In this document: in pieces, positions 17,350-25,480 of the stretch
Position numbering within the stretch: the first letter of the stretch is position 1
How the letters are laid out: each line of letters opens with the position of its first letter
Source: Paracoccus sulfuroxidans
GTDB lineage: Bacteria > Pseudomonadota > Alphaproteobacteria > Rhodobacterales > Rhodobacteraceae
NCBI RefSeq assembly: GCF_007830335.1
Contig: NZ_VLKU01000005.1
Coordinates: forward strand, 216,767-280,766
Length of the DNA stretch: 64,000 nt
Reading direction: 5' to 3'
Notes under the pieces: generated by a model
Databases searched by the model: none
The model's input: the letters and a program-made list of their open reading frames with translations, nothing else
What the model was told of the DNA's origin: nothing
Program-made: the position numbers and the translations under genes

Positions 17350-18284
17350 CCGGCGGGGCCGAGCCTCTGGCGCTGGCCCCGGCGATGTCCGATGCGCTGC
17401 GGCGCTGGCTGGACAGCGAACGCGCGACGCGCGACCGCTCGGATCACACGATCCGGGCCTATCAGAATGACGTGCTGGGGTTTCTGGCCTTCATCGGCGG
17501 CTATCACGGCACCCCTGCCCTGCCCGGCAATCTGGGCCAGCTGGAGCAGGCCGATATGCGCGCCTTCGCCGCCGCCGAACGGGGCCGCGGCCTTGGTGCA
17601 CGGTCCTTGGCGCGGCGACTGTCGGCGGTGCGCAGCTTCATCCGCTGGATGGCCGACCGCGAGGGGTTTGACCCGTCGAAGGCGCTGGCCTCACGCGGGC
17701 CGAAATACACCCGCTCGCTGCCGCGACCGCTGGCACCCGAACAGACGCAGGACCTGCTGGAGATGGCGGCCGAGGGACACACGACCCCTTGGATCGCCGC
17801 CCGCGATGCCGCCATCCTGACGCTGCTTTACGGCTGCGGGTTGCGGATTTCCGAGGCGCTTGGCCTGAACGGCGCGGATTGGCCCTTCCGCGAGGCGCTG
17901 CTGATTCGCGGCAAGGGCGGGCGTGAGCGGCAGGTGCCCGTGCTGCCCGTCGCCCATGACGCGGTGGCCGAGTATCTGCGCCTGTGCCCCTATCCGCTGG
18001 CTGCCACCGAGCCGCTCTTTCGCGGCGCGCGCGGCAAGCGGGTCTCGCAACAGGTGATCAGCAGCGCCATGCGCATCGCGCGCCAGTCGCTGGGCCTGCC
18101 ACCCACCGCGACGCCCCATGCGCTGCGCCACTCTTTCGCGACGCATCTGCTGGCGGCGGGGGGCGATCTGCGCACCATTCAGGAATTGCTGGGGCACGCG
18201 AGCCTGTCGACGACGCAGGTCTATACCGGGGTTGATGACGCGCATCTGCTGGCGGTCTATCGCGCCGCCCATCCGCGCGCCTGA
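17346..18284 (+). CDS. xerC: tyrosine recombinase XerC
   Basis: A 312-residue site-specific recombinase that, with XerD, resolves chromosome dimers at dif. It has an N-terminal SAM-like DNA-binding domain (residues about 15-110, DHTIRAYQNDVLGFL) and a catalytic domain with Arg in YGCGLRISEALGL, Lys in RGKGGRERQVPV, HALRHSFATHLL, LLGHASLSTTQVYT and the nucleophile Tyr of QVYT. The gene order fsa-DUF484-xerC and the absence of other mobile-element genes mark it as the housekeeping recombinase, not a phage integrase. Confidence 0.95.
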   Translation: MTGGAEPLALAPAMSDALRRWLDSERATRDRSDHTIRAYQNDVLGFLAFIGGYHGTPALPGNLGQLEQADMRAFAAAERGRGLGARSLARRLSAVRSFIRWMADREGFDPSKALASRGPKYTRSLPRPLAPEQTQDLLEMAAEGHTTPWIAARDAAILTLLYGCGLRISEALGLNGADWPFREALLIRGKGGRERQVPVLPVAHDAVAEYLRLCPYPLAATEPLFRGARGKRVSQQVISSAMRIARQSLGLPPTATPHALRHSFATHLLAAGGDLRTIQELLGHASLSTTQVYTGVDDAHLLAVYRAAHPRA

Positions 18285-18327
18285 GGCCCCCCTTTACAAT
18301 GCCCCGCGCCGGGCGCATGGGGGCCGG

Positions 18328-19086
18328 ATGCTGGACCTTTCCCTTGAACTTGTGCTGACGCTGATCGCGGCCGCCTTCGCGGCGGGCTTCATCGATTCGA
18401 TTGCCGGGGGTGGCGGGCTGATCACCGTGCCCGCGCTGATGCTGGCGGGCATTCCTCCGGCGCAGGCGCTGGCGACGAACAAGGTTCAGGGCGCATTCGG
18501 GGCCGCAACGGCGGCAATCAGCTATGCGAGGCGCGGGCTTGTCGATCCGCGCCAACAGATCGGCGCAGCGGCCCTTGCCTTCGCGGCGGGGCTGGCGGGC
18601 GCGCTGCTGGTCACCTTCATCCCGACGCAGGCGCTGCGCTATATCCTGCCGGTGCTGCTGATCGGGATTGCGGTGTTTTTTGCGCTGAAGCCGGGGCTGA
18701 ATGACTTTGACCGCGTGCGCCGGGTCTCTCCGCTCTTCTTCACCGCGCTGATCGTGCCGGTGATCGGCTTTTACGACGGGCTGCTAGGGCCAGGGGCCGG
18801 AGCCTTCTATATGCTCGGCTTCGTGCTGCTGGCGGGCTATGGCATCCTGAAGGCGACGGCGCATACGAAGTTTCTGAACCTCGCCTCGAACCTTGGGGGG
18901 CTGGTGGCCTTTGCCATGGTGGGCCAGCCCCTGTGGCTGCTGGGGCTGGTGATGGCAGCGGCGCAGGTCGGCGGGGCCATGGTCGGATCGCGCGTGGCGA
19001 TGCGCAGTGGCGCGCGGGTCATCAAGCCCCTGCTGGTCGTCACCTCGACCGCACTGGCGCTGCGGCTGATCTGGCAGCTCATCTGA
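18328..19086 (+). CDS. TSUP family (TauE/SafE) membrane permease
   Basis: A 252-residue integral membrane protein of the TauE/SafE family (putative sulfite/organosulfonate exporters). It shows the repeated half-motifs GFIDSIAGGGGLITVPALML near the N-terminus and GFYDGLLGPGAGAFYMLGF in the second half, with about eight hydrophobic helices. The substrate is unknown. ATG 18328 follows a G-rich stretch. It lies 43 bases after xerC on the same strand. Confidence 0.9.
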   Translation: MLDLSLELVLTLIAAAFAAGFIDSIAGGGGLITVPALMLAGIPPAQALATNKVQGAFGAATAAISYARRGLVDPRQQIGAAALAFAAGLAGALLVTFIPTQALRYILPVLLIGIAVFFALKPGLNDFDRVRRVSPLFFTALIVPVIGFYDGLLGPGAGAFYMLGFVLLAGYGILKATAHTKFLNLASNLGGLVAFAMVGQPLWLLGLVMAAAQVGGAMVGSRVAMRSGARVIKPLLVVTSTALALRLIWQLI

Positions 19087-19089
19087 CGA

Positions 19090-19118
19090 GAAAGGGCGGC
19101 GCCTTGCGGCACCGCCCC
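19090..19118 (-). terminator. probable terminator of the smaller RTX gene
   Basis: On the minus strand a 10-bp stem with one mismatch (19108-19117 with 19094-19103, loop of four) is followed by TTTCTCGT. It lies between the convergent TSUP and RTX genes and could act in both directions. Confidence 0.55.
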
Positions 19119-19142
19119 GAACTCCATCGCAATCCAGCCGGA

Positions 19143-19955
19143 TCAGACGAAGGTGAACATAGACTCGTTCAGCTCCGACATGCGCACGCCGTTCAGCGTC
19201 AGGCTGTCGCCATTACCGAAGTCGAACGTGGTGTTCACGAACAGCAGGAAGCCCGACTGGCGCGCCGTCGCCATCAGCTGGGCGTAGCTGTCGATGCCTT
19301 CGACGTCGATGCCGATCTGCTCGGCCTTGCTGAACCAGCCGCCGGTGTCGAAGTCGGTGATGACGTCATGGCCTTTGGTGAAGTAGAAGCTGTCCTGATC
19401 CAGACCGCCGGTCAGGGTGTCGTTGCCGTCACCGCCCGCCAGATAGTCACGGCCGCTGCCGCCATCCAGTAGGTCATTGCCCGCTTCGCCCATCATGTAG
19501 TCGTTGCCGGTGCCGCCATACATGCTGTCGCGACCCTCGCCGCCGGACATCAGGTCGTTGCCCGCGCCACCGCTCAGATAGTCGTCGCCGTTGTTGCCCT
19601 GCAGCACGTCGTCGCCGTCTTCGCCATAGATGCGGTCATTGCCGTCTTCGCCGAACAGCTCGTCATTGCCGTAGCCGCCATAGATCGTGTCATGGCCAGC
19701 ACCGCCCCAGACGCCGTCATTGCCGCGACCGGCGTCAATGTAGTCGTTGCCTTCGAATCCCCAAATCCCGTCGTCACCGGCACGGCCGATGATGTAATCG
19801 TTCTTGATCGTGCCGTTGATGAAATCCTGGCCCGACGTGCCGTACTGGATGTTGGGATGGGTGAAGCTGAAGGTAGAACCGGACAGGATGCCCAGGAAGT
19901 CAGGCAGCAGATAATTGCCGAATGACCAGAAGAAGCCGTATGACGTGAAAGTCAT
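19143..19955 (-). CDS. RTX calcium-binding repeat protein
   Basis: A 270-residue protein. Residues about 40-190 are nonapeptide repeats of the RTX type (GGxGxDxhx), for example GGAGHDTIY, GGYGNDELF, GGAGNDLMS, GGTGNDYMM and GGDGNDTLT, which fold as calcium-filled beta-rolls. The C-terminal 70 residues (DFDTGGWFSKAEQIGI ... LTLNGVRMSELNESMFTFV) fit the uncleaved secretion end of type I substrates. There is no Sec signal peptide and no type I exporter genes nearby. GAGGTG precedes the ATG. No enzymatic domain is recognisable; possibly a surface or matrix protein. Confidence 0.9.
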   Translation of the reverse strand: MTFTSYGFFWSFGNYLLPDFLGILSGSTFSFTHPNIQYGTSGQDFINGTIKNDYIIGRAGDDGIWGFEGNDYIDAGRGNDGVWGGAGHDTIYGGYGNDELFGEDGNDRIYGEDGDDVLQGNNGDDYLSGGAGNDLMSGGEGRDSMYGGTGNDYMMGEAGNDLLDGGSGRDYLAGGDGNDTLTGGLDQDSFYFTKGHDVITDFDTGGWFSKAEQIGIDVEGIDSYAQLMATARQSGFLLFVNTTFDFGNGDSLTLNGVRMSELNESMFTFV

Positions 19956-20089
19956 AGAAACACCTCGTTAAGCAGAGAACCGAATGCCGTCATACCCACG
20001 GCATCGGCAGAATGCCACTTATCGAATTGGACAGTTTGGCAGCATGTCGCCAAATCACGCAAAAGTGATTTTACCCGAGGTTGAGTTCC

Positions 20090-21076
20090 CTACCACGCGG
20101 CAATCGTGGGTGCGCGCAGATAGCCAGTGTCCTTGCCGCGCCAGTTCAGGATCGGCCCGGTCAGGAATTTCTGCGCCGCCGGATCGCCCGACTGCAACAG
20201 GCCCAGCCGCAGCATCATCGCGGCAATCGCCGCCTCGGAGCCGCGCGTGCCACCATCCAGAATCTTCAGCGCAATCCCAAGCCCCCGCTCGGGGATGATG
20301 GCGATGAAGACCGCCTCGGCCCCGGTCTTGACGGCGACGCGGCCGCGCATCGCCCGCATCAGCTCGGTGCAGGCCCGTCCCTCTCCGGCGACGAGTTCGG
20401 GGTGCAGCATCATCGCCTCGACCAGACGCTGGCGCGCCTCGCCGCGCGTGCCTGATTCGCGGGTCGCAAAACGCGCCATCGCCCGGGCCAGACCGCCGAT
20501 CGAGCAGGCGAAATTCGGCGCCGAACAGCCGTCAATGCCCCAGCCTGCGGCGGTTTCGCCGGTTTCTTCCTCGAATGCGGTGCGAATGGCCTGCTGGACG
20601 GGATGGTCGATCTCTCCGTATTCGTCATGCCCGCCCAGCCGCTGGTTCAGCGTCACAAAGCCCGCATGCTTGCCCGAGCAGTTGTTGTGCAGCTGGCAGG
20701 GCCCCTCATGGCTGCAGGTCAGCCGCGCATTCTCGGCCTTGTCGCGCGGCATATGCGAGCCGCAGCGCAGATCCGCCTCGGAACAGCCGATGCCCTGCAG
20801 CCAGGCATCCACGCGTTCAGTGTGCATCCGCCCGCCGTTGTGGCTGGCGCAGGCCAGCGCCAGTTGCTCGGTCCCAAGGCCCACGGCATCGGCCGCGCCG
20901 CTTTCCATCAGGGGCAGCGCCTGCAGCATCTTGCAGGACGAGCGCGGGAAGATCACCGCCTCGGGATCGCCCCATGCCTCGACGATGCCATTCCCGTCAC
21001 AGATGACCGCATGCCCGAAATGGCTGCTTTCCAGCAGGCCGCCACGCCACAATTGGACCAATTCGACTGCTGCCAT
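20090..21076 (-). CDS. ansA: L-asparaginase II family (rhizobial type)
   Basis: A 328-residue protein of the asparaginase II family, typified by the Rhizobium etli thermolabile asparaginase. Landmarks are PRSSCKMLQALPLMESGAAD, LACASHNGGRMHTERV, CGSHMPRDK, GPCQLHNNCSGKHAGF and GIDGCSAPNFACSIGGLA. It hydrolyses asparagine to aspartate and ammonia. Start 21076 (MAAVELVQLWRGG) matches family N-termini; an upstream in-frame TTG is less likely. Flanking genes are unrelated to asparagine use. The symbol follows the R. etli naming and is tentative. Confidence 0.88.
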   Translation of the reverse strand: MAAVELVQLWRGGLLESSHFGHAVICDGNGIVEAWGDPEAVIFPRSSCKMLQALPLMESGAADAVGLGTEQLALACASHNGGRMHTERVDAWLQGIGCSEADLRCGSHMPRDKAENARLTCSHEGPCQLHNNCSGKHAGFVTLNQRLGGHDEYGEIDHPVQQAIRTAFEEETGETAAGWGIDGCSAPNFACSIGGLARAMARFATRESGTRGEARQRLVEAMMLHPELVAGEGRACTELMRAMRGRVAVKTGAEAVFIAIIPERGLGIALKILDGGTRGSEAAIAAMMLRLGLLQSGDPAAQKFLTGPILNWRGKDTGYLRAPTIAAW

Positions 21077-21225
21077 GACGGTTTTCCTCTGACATTTGCG
21101 CGATTTTCCGTGAAACGGGGTTTTTCCCGCGTTCAATTTCGCATTATCCTGCAGTCAGATGGTTGAAAAAACCACCGTCATCAGCAACAAACCGGGAAAA
21201 CCGGAGCATGGCAGGAGGCCAGAGC

Positions 21226-21750
21226 ATGTATATCCCCGCGCTGCGAGCGACAGTGGCAGCCACCGCAATCGCGATTGCCGTGTCTTCCCCGGTCATCGCG
21301 CAGGACTCGAGCAATATTGTCGGATCCGAGGGAGACTGGACCGCGTTCAGCGCCAGCAGTCCGAAAGAGTGCTGGGCGGTTTCCGCCCCCAAATCGACCG
21401 AAAACACCAAGGACGGCAAGCGCGTCGAGGTGAACCGCGGTGACATCCGCCTTTACGTCGCCTATCGCCCCGGCCAGCAGGGTGAGGTGTCGTTCTCGGG
21501 CGGCTATCCGTTCGCGTCGGATTCGACGGTGGATGTGAACATCGGCGGCAATGTCTTCAAACTGTTCACCGAAGGCGAAAGCGCCTGGACCGGATCGCCC
21601 GCAGATGATGCGCGGCTGGTCAGCGCCCTGCGCGCCGGTTCCTCGGCAATCGTCAGCGGCCGTTCGGCCCGTGGCACGATCACCAAGGACACCTTCAGCC
21701 TGTCGGGCATCACCGCGATGACCAACCAGGCGCAGGCCGCCTGTAAGTAA
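21226..21750 (+). CDS. IalB-like invasion-associated locus B family secreted protein
   Basis: A 174-residue exported protein: a signal peptide (MYIPALRATVAATAIAIAVS, cleavage after SPVIAQ), then an IalB-type beta domain with DWTAFSASSPKECWAV, DIRLYVAYRPGQQGEVSFSGGYPF and the late IVSGRSARGTITKDTFSLSG, ending in a C-terminal Cys (QAACK) that could pair with the first. The family is widespread in alphaproteobacteria and is not necessarily linked to invasion. Start 21226 was chosen over upstream in-frame candidates at 21163 and 21208 because AGGAGG stands seven bases before it. Confidence 0.82.
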   Translation: MYIPALRATVAATAIAIAVSSPVIAQDSSNIVGSEGDWTAFSASSPKECWAVSAPKSTENTKDGKRVEVNRGDIRLYVAYRPGQQGEVSFSGGYPFASDSTVDVNIGGNVFKLFTEGESAWTGSPADDARLVSALRAGSSAIVSGRSARGTITKDTFSLSGITAMTNQAQAACK

Positions 21751-21780
21751 TTCCCCCGCGACAACCGGGCAAAACGATCA

Positions 21781-21809
21781 ACAGGGGCTTGCGCCCCTGT
21801 TTTCTTTTT
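21781..21809 (+). terminator. rho-independent terminator after the IalB-like gene
   Basis: ACAGGGGC (21781-21788) pairs with GCCCCTGT (21793-21800) around TTGC and is followed by TTTCTTTTTG. Confidence 0.92.
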
Positions 21810-21862
21810 GCCGTTCCTGCCCTATATAGGCCCATTCCCCTGTTCTCGTCGGACGCCAAGCC

Positions 21863-23035
21863 ATGACAGCCCCGATCACGCAAGACCTGCTGACCATTCC
21901 GCGCAAACTGCCCGAAACCGGGCTGCGCAACATCGTCGGCCTGACCCGCGATGAGCTTCGCGACGCGCTGATCGAGGCAGGCACGCCCGAAAAGCAGGCC
22001 AAGATGCGCGTGGGCCAGATCTGGCAATGGGTCTATCACTGGGGCGTGCGCGACTTTGCCCTGATGACCAACCTCGCCAAGGACTACCGCGCGCAGTTGG
22101 CCCAGCATTTCGAGATTGCCCTGCCCGAGATCGTCACGCGGCAGGTCTCGGCGGATGGCACGCGCAAGTACCTGCTGAAGATCGCCGGCGGACATGAGGT
22201 CGAGACCGTCTATATCCCCGAGGAGACGCGCGGCACACTTTGCATCTCCAGCCAAGTGGGCTGCACGCTGACCTGCTCGTTCTGCCACACTGGCACGCAG
22301 AAGCTGGTGCGCAACCTGACGGCAGGCGAGATCGTCGGTCAGGTCATGGTCGCCCGCGACGATCTGGGCGAATGGCCCCAGCCCGGCGCGCCGAAAGATG
22401 AGACGCGGCTGGTCTCGAATGTCGTGCTGATGGGCATGGGCGAGCCGCTTTACAATTTCGACAATGTCCGCAACGCGATGAAGGTCGTGATGGATGGCGA
22501 GGGCATCAGCCTGTCGCGCCGCCGCATCACCCTGTCGACCAGCGGCATCGTCCCCGAGATTGCCAAGACCGCCGAGGAAATCGGCTGCCTGCTGGCCGTC
22601 AGCTTCCACGCCACCACCGATGAGACCCGCGACAAGCTGGTTCCGGTGAACAAGAAGTGGAACATCGAGACCCTGCTGGGGGCGCTGCGCGAATACCCGC
22701 GCCTGTCGAACTCGGAACGCATCACCTTTGAATATGTGATGCTGGACGGGGTGAACGACAGCGATGCCGACGCCCGCCGTCTGGTCAAGCTGATCCAGGG
22801 CATTCCGGCGAAGATCAATTTGATCCCCTTCAACGAATGGCCCGGCGCGCCCTACAAACGCTCCAGCTGGGAGCGGATCGAGTCCTTCGCCGATATCGTC
22901 CACAAGGCAGGCTATGCCTCGCCCATCCGCACCCCCCGGGGCGAGGATATCATGGCGGCCTGCGGCCAGCTGAAATCCGCGACCGAGCGTGGCCGCAAGT
23001 CCAAGGCCGAGATCGCGGCTGAAACCGGGGCGTGA
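21863..23035 (+). CDS. rlmN: 23S rRNA (A2503-C2)/tRNA (A37-C2) methyltransferase RlmN
   Basis: A 390-residue radical-SAM enzyme. The iron-sulfur motif is Cys134-x3-Cys138-x2-Cys141 (CTLTCSFC), followed by [34 protein letters not shown] and a C-terminal MAACGQL containing the methyl-accepting cysteine. It methylates A2503 of 23S rRNA and A37 of some tRNAs. The length is normal. It is monocistronic between two terminators. Confidence 0.97.
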   Translation: MTAPITQDLLTIPRKLPETGLRNIVGLTRDELRDALIEAGTPEKQAKMRVGQIWQWVYHWGVRDFALMTNLAKDYRAQLAQHFEIALPEIVTRQVSADGTRKYLLKIAGGHEVETVYIPEETRGTLCISSQVGCTLTCSFCHTGTQKLVRNLTAGEIVGQVMVARDDLGEWPQPGAPKDETRLVSNVVLMGMGEPLYNFDNVRNAMKVVMDGEGISLSRRRITLSTSGIVPEIAKTAEEIGCLLAVSFHATTDETRDKLVPVNKKWNIETLLGALREYPRLSNSERITFEYVMLDGVNDSDADARRLVKLIQGIPAKINLIPFNEWPGAPYKRSSWERIESFADIVHKAGYASPIRTPRGEDIMAACGQLKSATERGRKSKAEIAAETGA

Positions 23036-23054
23036 TCCCTTACAGCCCGGCATG

Positions 23055-23090
23055 AAAAAACGCCCGGAGTAATCCGGGCGCTTTTCGTTT
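23055..23090. terminator. bidirectional terminator between rlmN and the RTX-Hint gene
   Basis: CGCCCGGA (23061-23068) pairs with TCCGGGCG (23073-23080), loop GTAA. CTTTTCGTTT follows on the plus strand and six A precede it, so a T-run follows on the minus strand too. Confidence 0.92.
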
Positions 23091-23104
23091 CGGGGCCGCG
23101 CCGG

Positions 23105-25039
23105 TCAGCTGACCAGCGGGCGTTCGTTCTGAATGTGGCGCACAACCAGCTTGCGGGTCATGCGGCCCGAGGCCAGCGGCCGGGCAGGCGCGGCTTCCGT
23201 GCCGTCGCGCAGCTCGGGGAAGATCTGATAGATTTCCTCAAGCAGCTGCGGCCCGACCGATTTCAGCGCTTCATCCCCGGCGAACAGCGACTCGGATTCC
23301 GCGCCATTGGCGAAGACGATCTCATGCGCATCGAACATGAAGTGCACATAGGTCACCTCGGTCAGGTCCGTGGCAATGTCGACACCCTCGATCTGCAGAA
23401 GTTGCTTTGCGGCGACCAGAACCTCGGGCGCGCCGAACATGCGCTGCGCGATCTTCGAGCGGACCAGCATCCGATGCTGGGGCGAGACGACCAGATCCTC
23501 GGCAGGCAGTCCCGCACCCAAGGCTCCCTTGCGGATCCGGATGGGGTGGATCTTCGGCGCCGCAGCCAGTTCACCGGCGCTCAGCTTGCGCTGGCCGACC
23601 CAGCGGATGGGCTGCAAGCCGTGGTCGCGGGTCTGGACCATGTCGCCCGCCTTCAGTGCTCCGGCTGCGATGAACCCGGTCTCGGACTGGATCAGAGCGT
23701 CCGCGGCGAAACAGACGACGCGGGTATTCTCATAGGTCAGATCTTCCGGACGAACGGGAACCCCGTTGTTCAGGATCGTGAACATGAAATCCGGCAAGCC
23801 GTTGACCGGGTTGAACGAATCCAGCCGACCATCAGACTGGTCGTCACGCAGCCATTCCAGCGGCGTCTTGTAGTGAGAGCCCGTCTCGCGGTTGAAGATC
23901 TCCATATTCGCAACGTTGTAATAGCCGCTGAGATCGACCAGATCGTTGTTGTTCAGATCACCGTCGCGGATATTGCCTTCGCCGCCAGTGTTGAAATCGG
24001 TGATCGTGTCGCCAATCCCCGCGATGAAGGTATCCCAGCCCTGACCGCCGGTCAGCGTGTCGTCGCCCGCACCGCCGTCCAGCAGGTCGTTGCCATCGCC
24101 GCCGGATATAACATCCGTACCGTCATCGCCGAACAGAATGTCATTTCCGGCGCCACCGTCGATCGTGTCATTCCCGGCACCGCCACGGATGCTGTCATCC
24201 CCCGCGCCGCCCAGAATGCTGTCATTGCCACCATCGCCGTAAAGCGTGTCATTGCCGTCACCACCGTCGATGGTGTCATTTCCATCGCCGCCACGGATGC
24301 TGTCATCGCCACCGTCGCCGTTCAGGACGTCCGCGCCGGTGCCGCCATCGATGGTGTCATTGCCGCCGCCGCCATGGACCGTGTCGTTGCCGTCGCCCGC
24401 GTTGATGATGTCCGCGCCATCGCCCGCACCCGGGCCCGCCGTGTCATCGCCCCAGATCAGGTCATCGCCGATCCCGCCATTGATCGTGTCCGCTCCGGCG
24501 CCGCCGATGACGGTATCATTGCCCTCACCCGCCTCGACCGAGTCATTGCCGGTGCCCGCGTCCACGCTGTCATTGCCGTTGTTGGCGTGAATCGTGTCGT
24601 TGCCGGTGCCACCGATCAGGACATCGTCACCATGCTCGCTATAGATGACGTCGTTGCCGCTGCCGCCATCGATGGTGTTGTTGCCGCTGCCGCCACCGCC
24701 GCGCAGAGTGTCGTTGCCAGCCCCGCCATAGATCTGGTTGTTGCCGCTGCCACCGTCGATCTCATCATCGCCGTCGTCGCCATAAATCAGATCGTCGCCC
24801 GCATCGCCCCAGATCGAGTCATTGCCCGCGCCGCCATGAATGGTGTCATTGCCATTGCCGCCGCTGATGCGGTCGTCGCCGTCACCACCGCTCAGCACGT
24901 CGTCGCCGTCATCGCCCCAGATGGTGTCATTGCCGCCATTGCCCTCGATGAGGTCATTGCCCGCACCACCGTGGAATTCATCGTTGGCCGAACTTCCCCG
25001 GAAAGTGTCGTTTCCTGCGCCGCCAGTAATCGTTGCCAT
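23105..25039 (-). CDS. RTX repeat protein with C-terminal Hint (hedgehog/intein) domain
   Basis: A 644-residue protein. From residue 5 to about 350 it is almost entirely RTX nonapeptides (GGAGNDTFR, GGAGNDLIE, GGDGDDRIS, GGNGNDTIH and more). A linker of about 90 residues follows, then a Hint_2-type domain beginning at Cys443 (CFAADALIQSETGF) with GALKAGDMVQTRDHGLQPIRW, the block-B-like VSPQHRML and HFMFDAHEIVFANGAESES. Hint domains can cleave the peptide bond before their first Cys, which would release the 442-residue repeat part. No Sec signal; type I export is expected for RTX proteins but no exporter is in the window. The long open frame on the opposite strand is a repeat artefact. Confidence 0.9.
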   Translation of the reverse strand: MATITGGAGNDTFRGSSANDEFHGGAGNDLIEGNGGNDTIWGDDGDDVLSGGDGDDRISGGNGNDTIHGGAGNDSIWGDAGDDLIYGDDGDDEIDGGSGNNQIYGGAGNDTLRGGGGSGNNTIDGGSGNDVIYSEHGDDVLIGGTGNDTIHANNGNDSVDAGTGNDSVEAGEGNDTVIGGAGADTINGGIGDDLIWGDDTAGPGAGDGADIINAGDGNDTVHGGGGNDTIDGGTGADVLNGDGGDDSIRGGDGNDTIDGGDGNDTLYGDGGNDSILGGAGDDSIRGGAGNDTIDGGAGNDILFGDDGTDVISGGDGNDLLDGGAGDDTLTGGQGWDTFIAGIGDTITDFNTGGEGNIRDGDLNNNDLVDLSGYYNVANMEIFNRETGSHYKTPLEWLRDDQSDGRLDSFNPVNGLPDFMFTILNNGVPVRPEDLTYENTRVVCFAADALIQSETGFIAAGALKAGDMVQTRDHGLQPIRWVGQRKLSAGELAAAPKIHPIRIRKGALGAGLPAEDLVVSPQHRMLVRSKIAQRMFGAPEVLVAAKQLLQIEGVDIATDLTEVTYVHFMFDAHEIVFANGAESESLFAGDEALKSVGPQLLEEIYQIFPELRDGTEAAPARPLASGRMTRKLVVRHIQNERPLVS

Positions 25040-25480
25040 GTTAGGAAATCTCCATACTCATTAAGGGGACAGACAGGACGCCACGCAGGCGCACACTCCG
25101 TCCAAAGGACGACATGATTTGACAGGTAAGAGGGTGGGCTTCTCAGCTTAGGCGGAAAGCCGACTGCAAAGCATGCGCATGAATGTTCGACCTGTGGGAA
25201 TACCCACGGGCAAGCCGATTGCGGATGTCAGGGAAAACTTGTGCGCCATACTAGTCACCATACAGACGATGTTAATCAATCGCGGTTCCAAGTTCACAAT
25301 ACTCGGTAATCCAATTCCTTCAATGGTGAATAAACTGTATATCGGGACAGGTTCCGACACACCCACAATGGCTTTTCCTGCGGGCAGCAGCGTCACAGCT
25401 GATTGAACTTCCCCGCGCCAACCTTGCTCATCCGGCGGCTTTCAGCGTAGAAGCCAACGCGACACTCTGCCGAGGGCCAG
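25040..25480. other. 441-base intergenic region between the RTX-Hint gene and gpmI
   Basis: Divergent upstream regions of the RTX-Hint gene and gpmI. The central part (about 25240-25345) is AT-richer and promoter-like. A short hairpin, CCTGTGGG/CCCACGGG with loop AATA, lies at 25191-25210. Two small open frames of 77-82 codons exist here on opposite strands, but neither has a recognisable product or good ribosome site. Confidence 0.5.

Noticed and set aside
17346..18284. Tyrosine recombinase as a sign of an integrative element
   Set aside because: It follows DUF484 in the standard xerC operon, and no attachment site, phage or plasmid genes are near.
23900..25039. Regularly repeated DNA resembling a CRISPR or minisatellite
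   Set aside because: The repeat period is codon-based (27 bases) and encodes RTX nonapeptides; units are degenerate without spacers.
23135..25117. 660-codon plus-strand frame opposite the RTX-Hint gene with VIAxxAVDxVI-type repeats
   Set aside because: A mirror of the RTX nonapeptide DNA repeat. Calcium-binding motifs and the Hint domain are on the minus strand.
25148..25406. Two small overlapping frames on opposite strands (77 and 82 codons) in the RTX-gpmI gap
   Set aside because: No ribosome site, family or compositional support; they share the same AT-rich promoter-like DNA.
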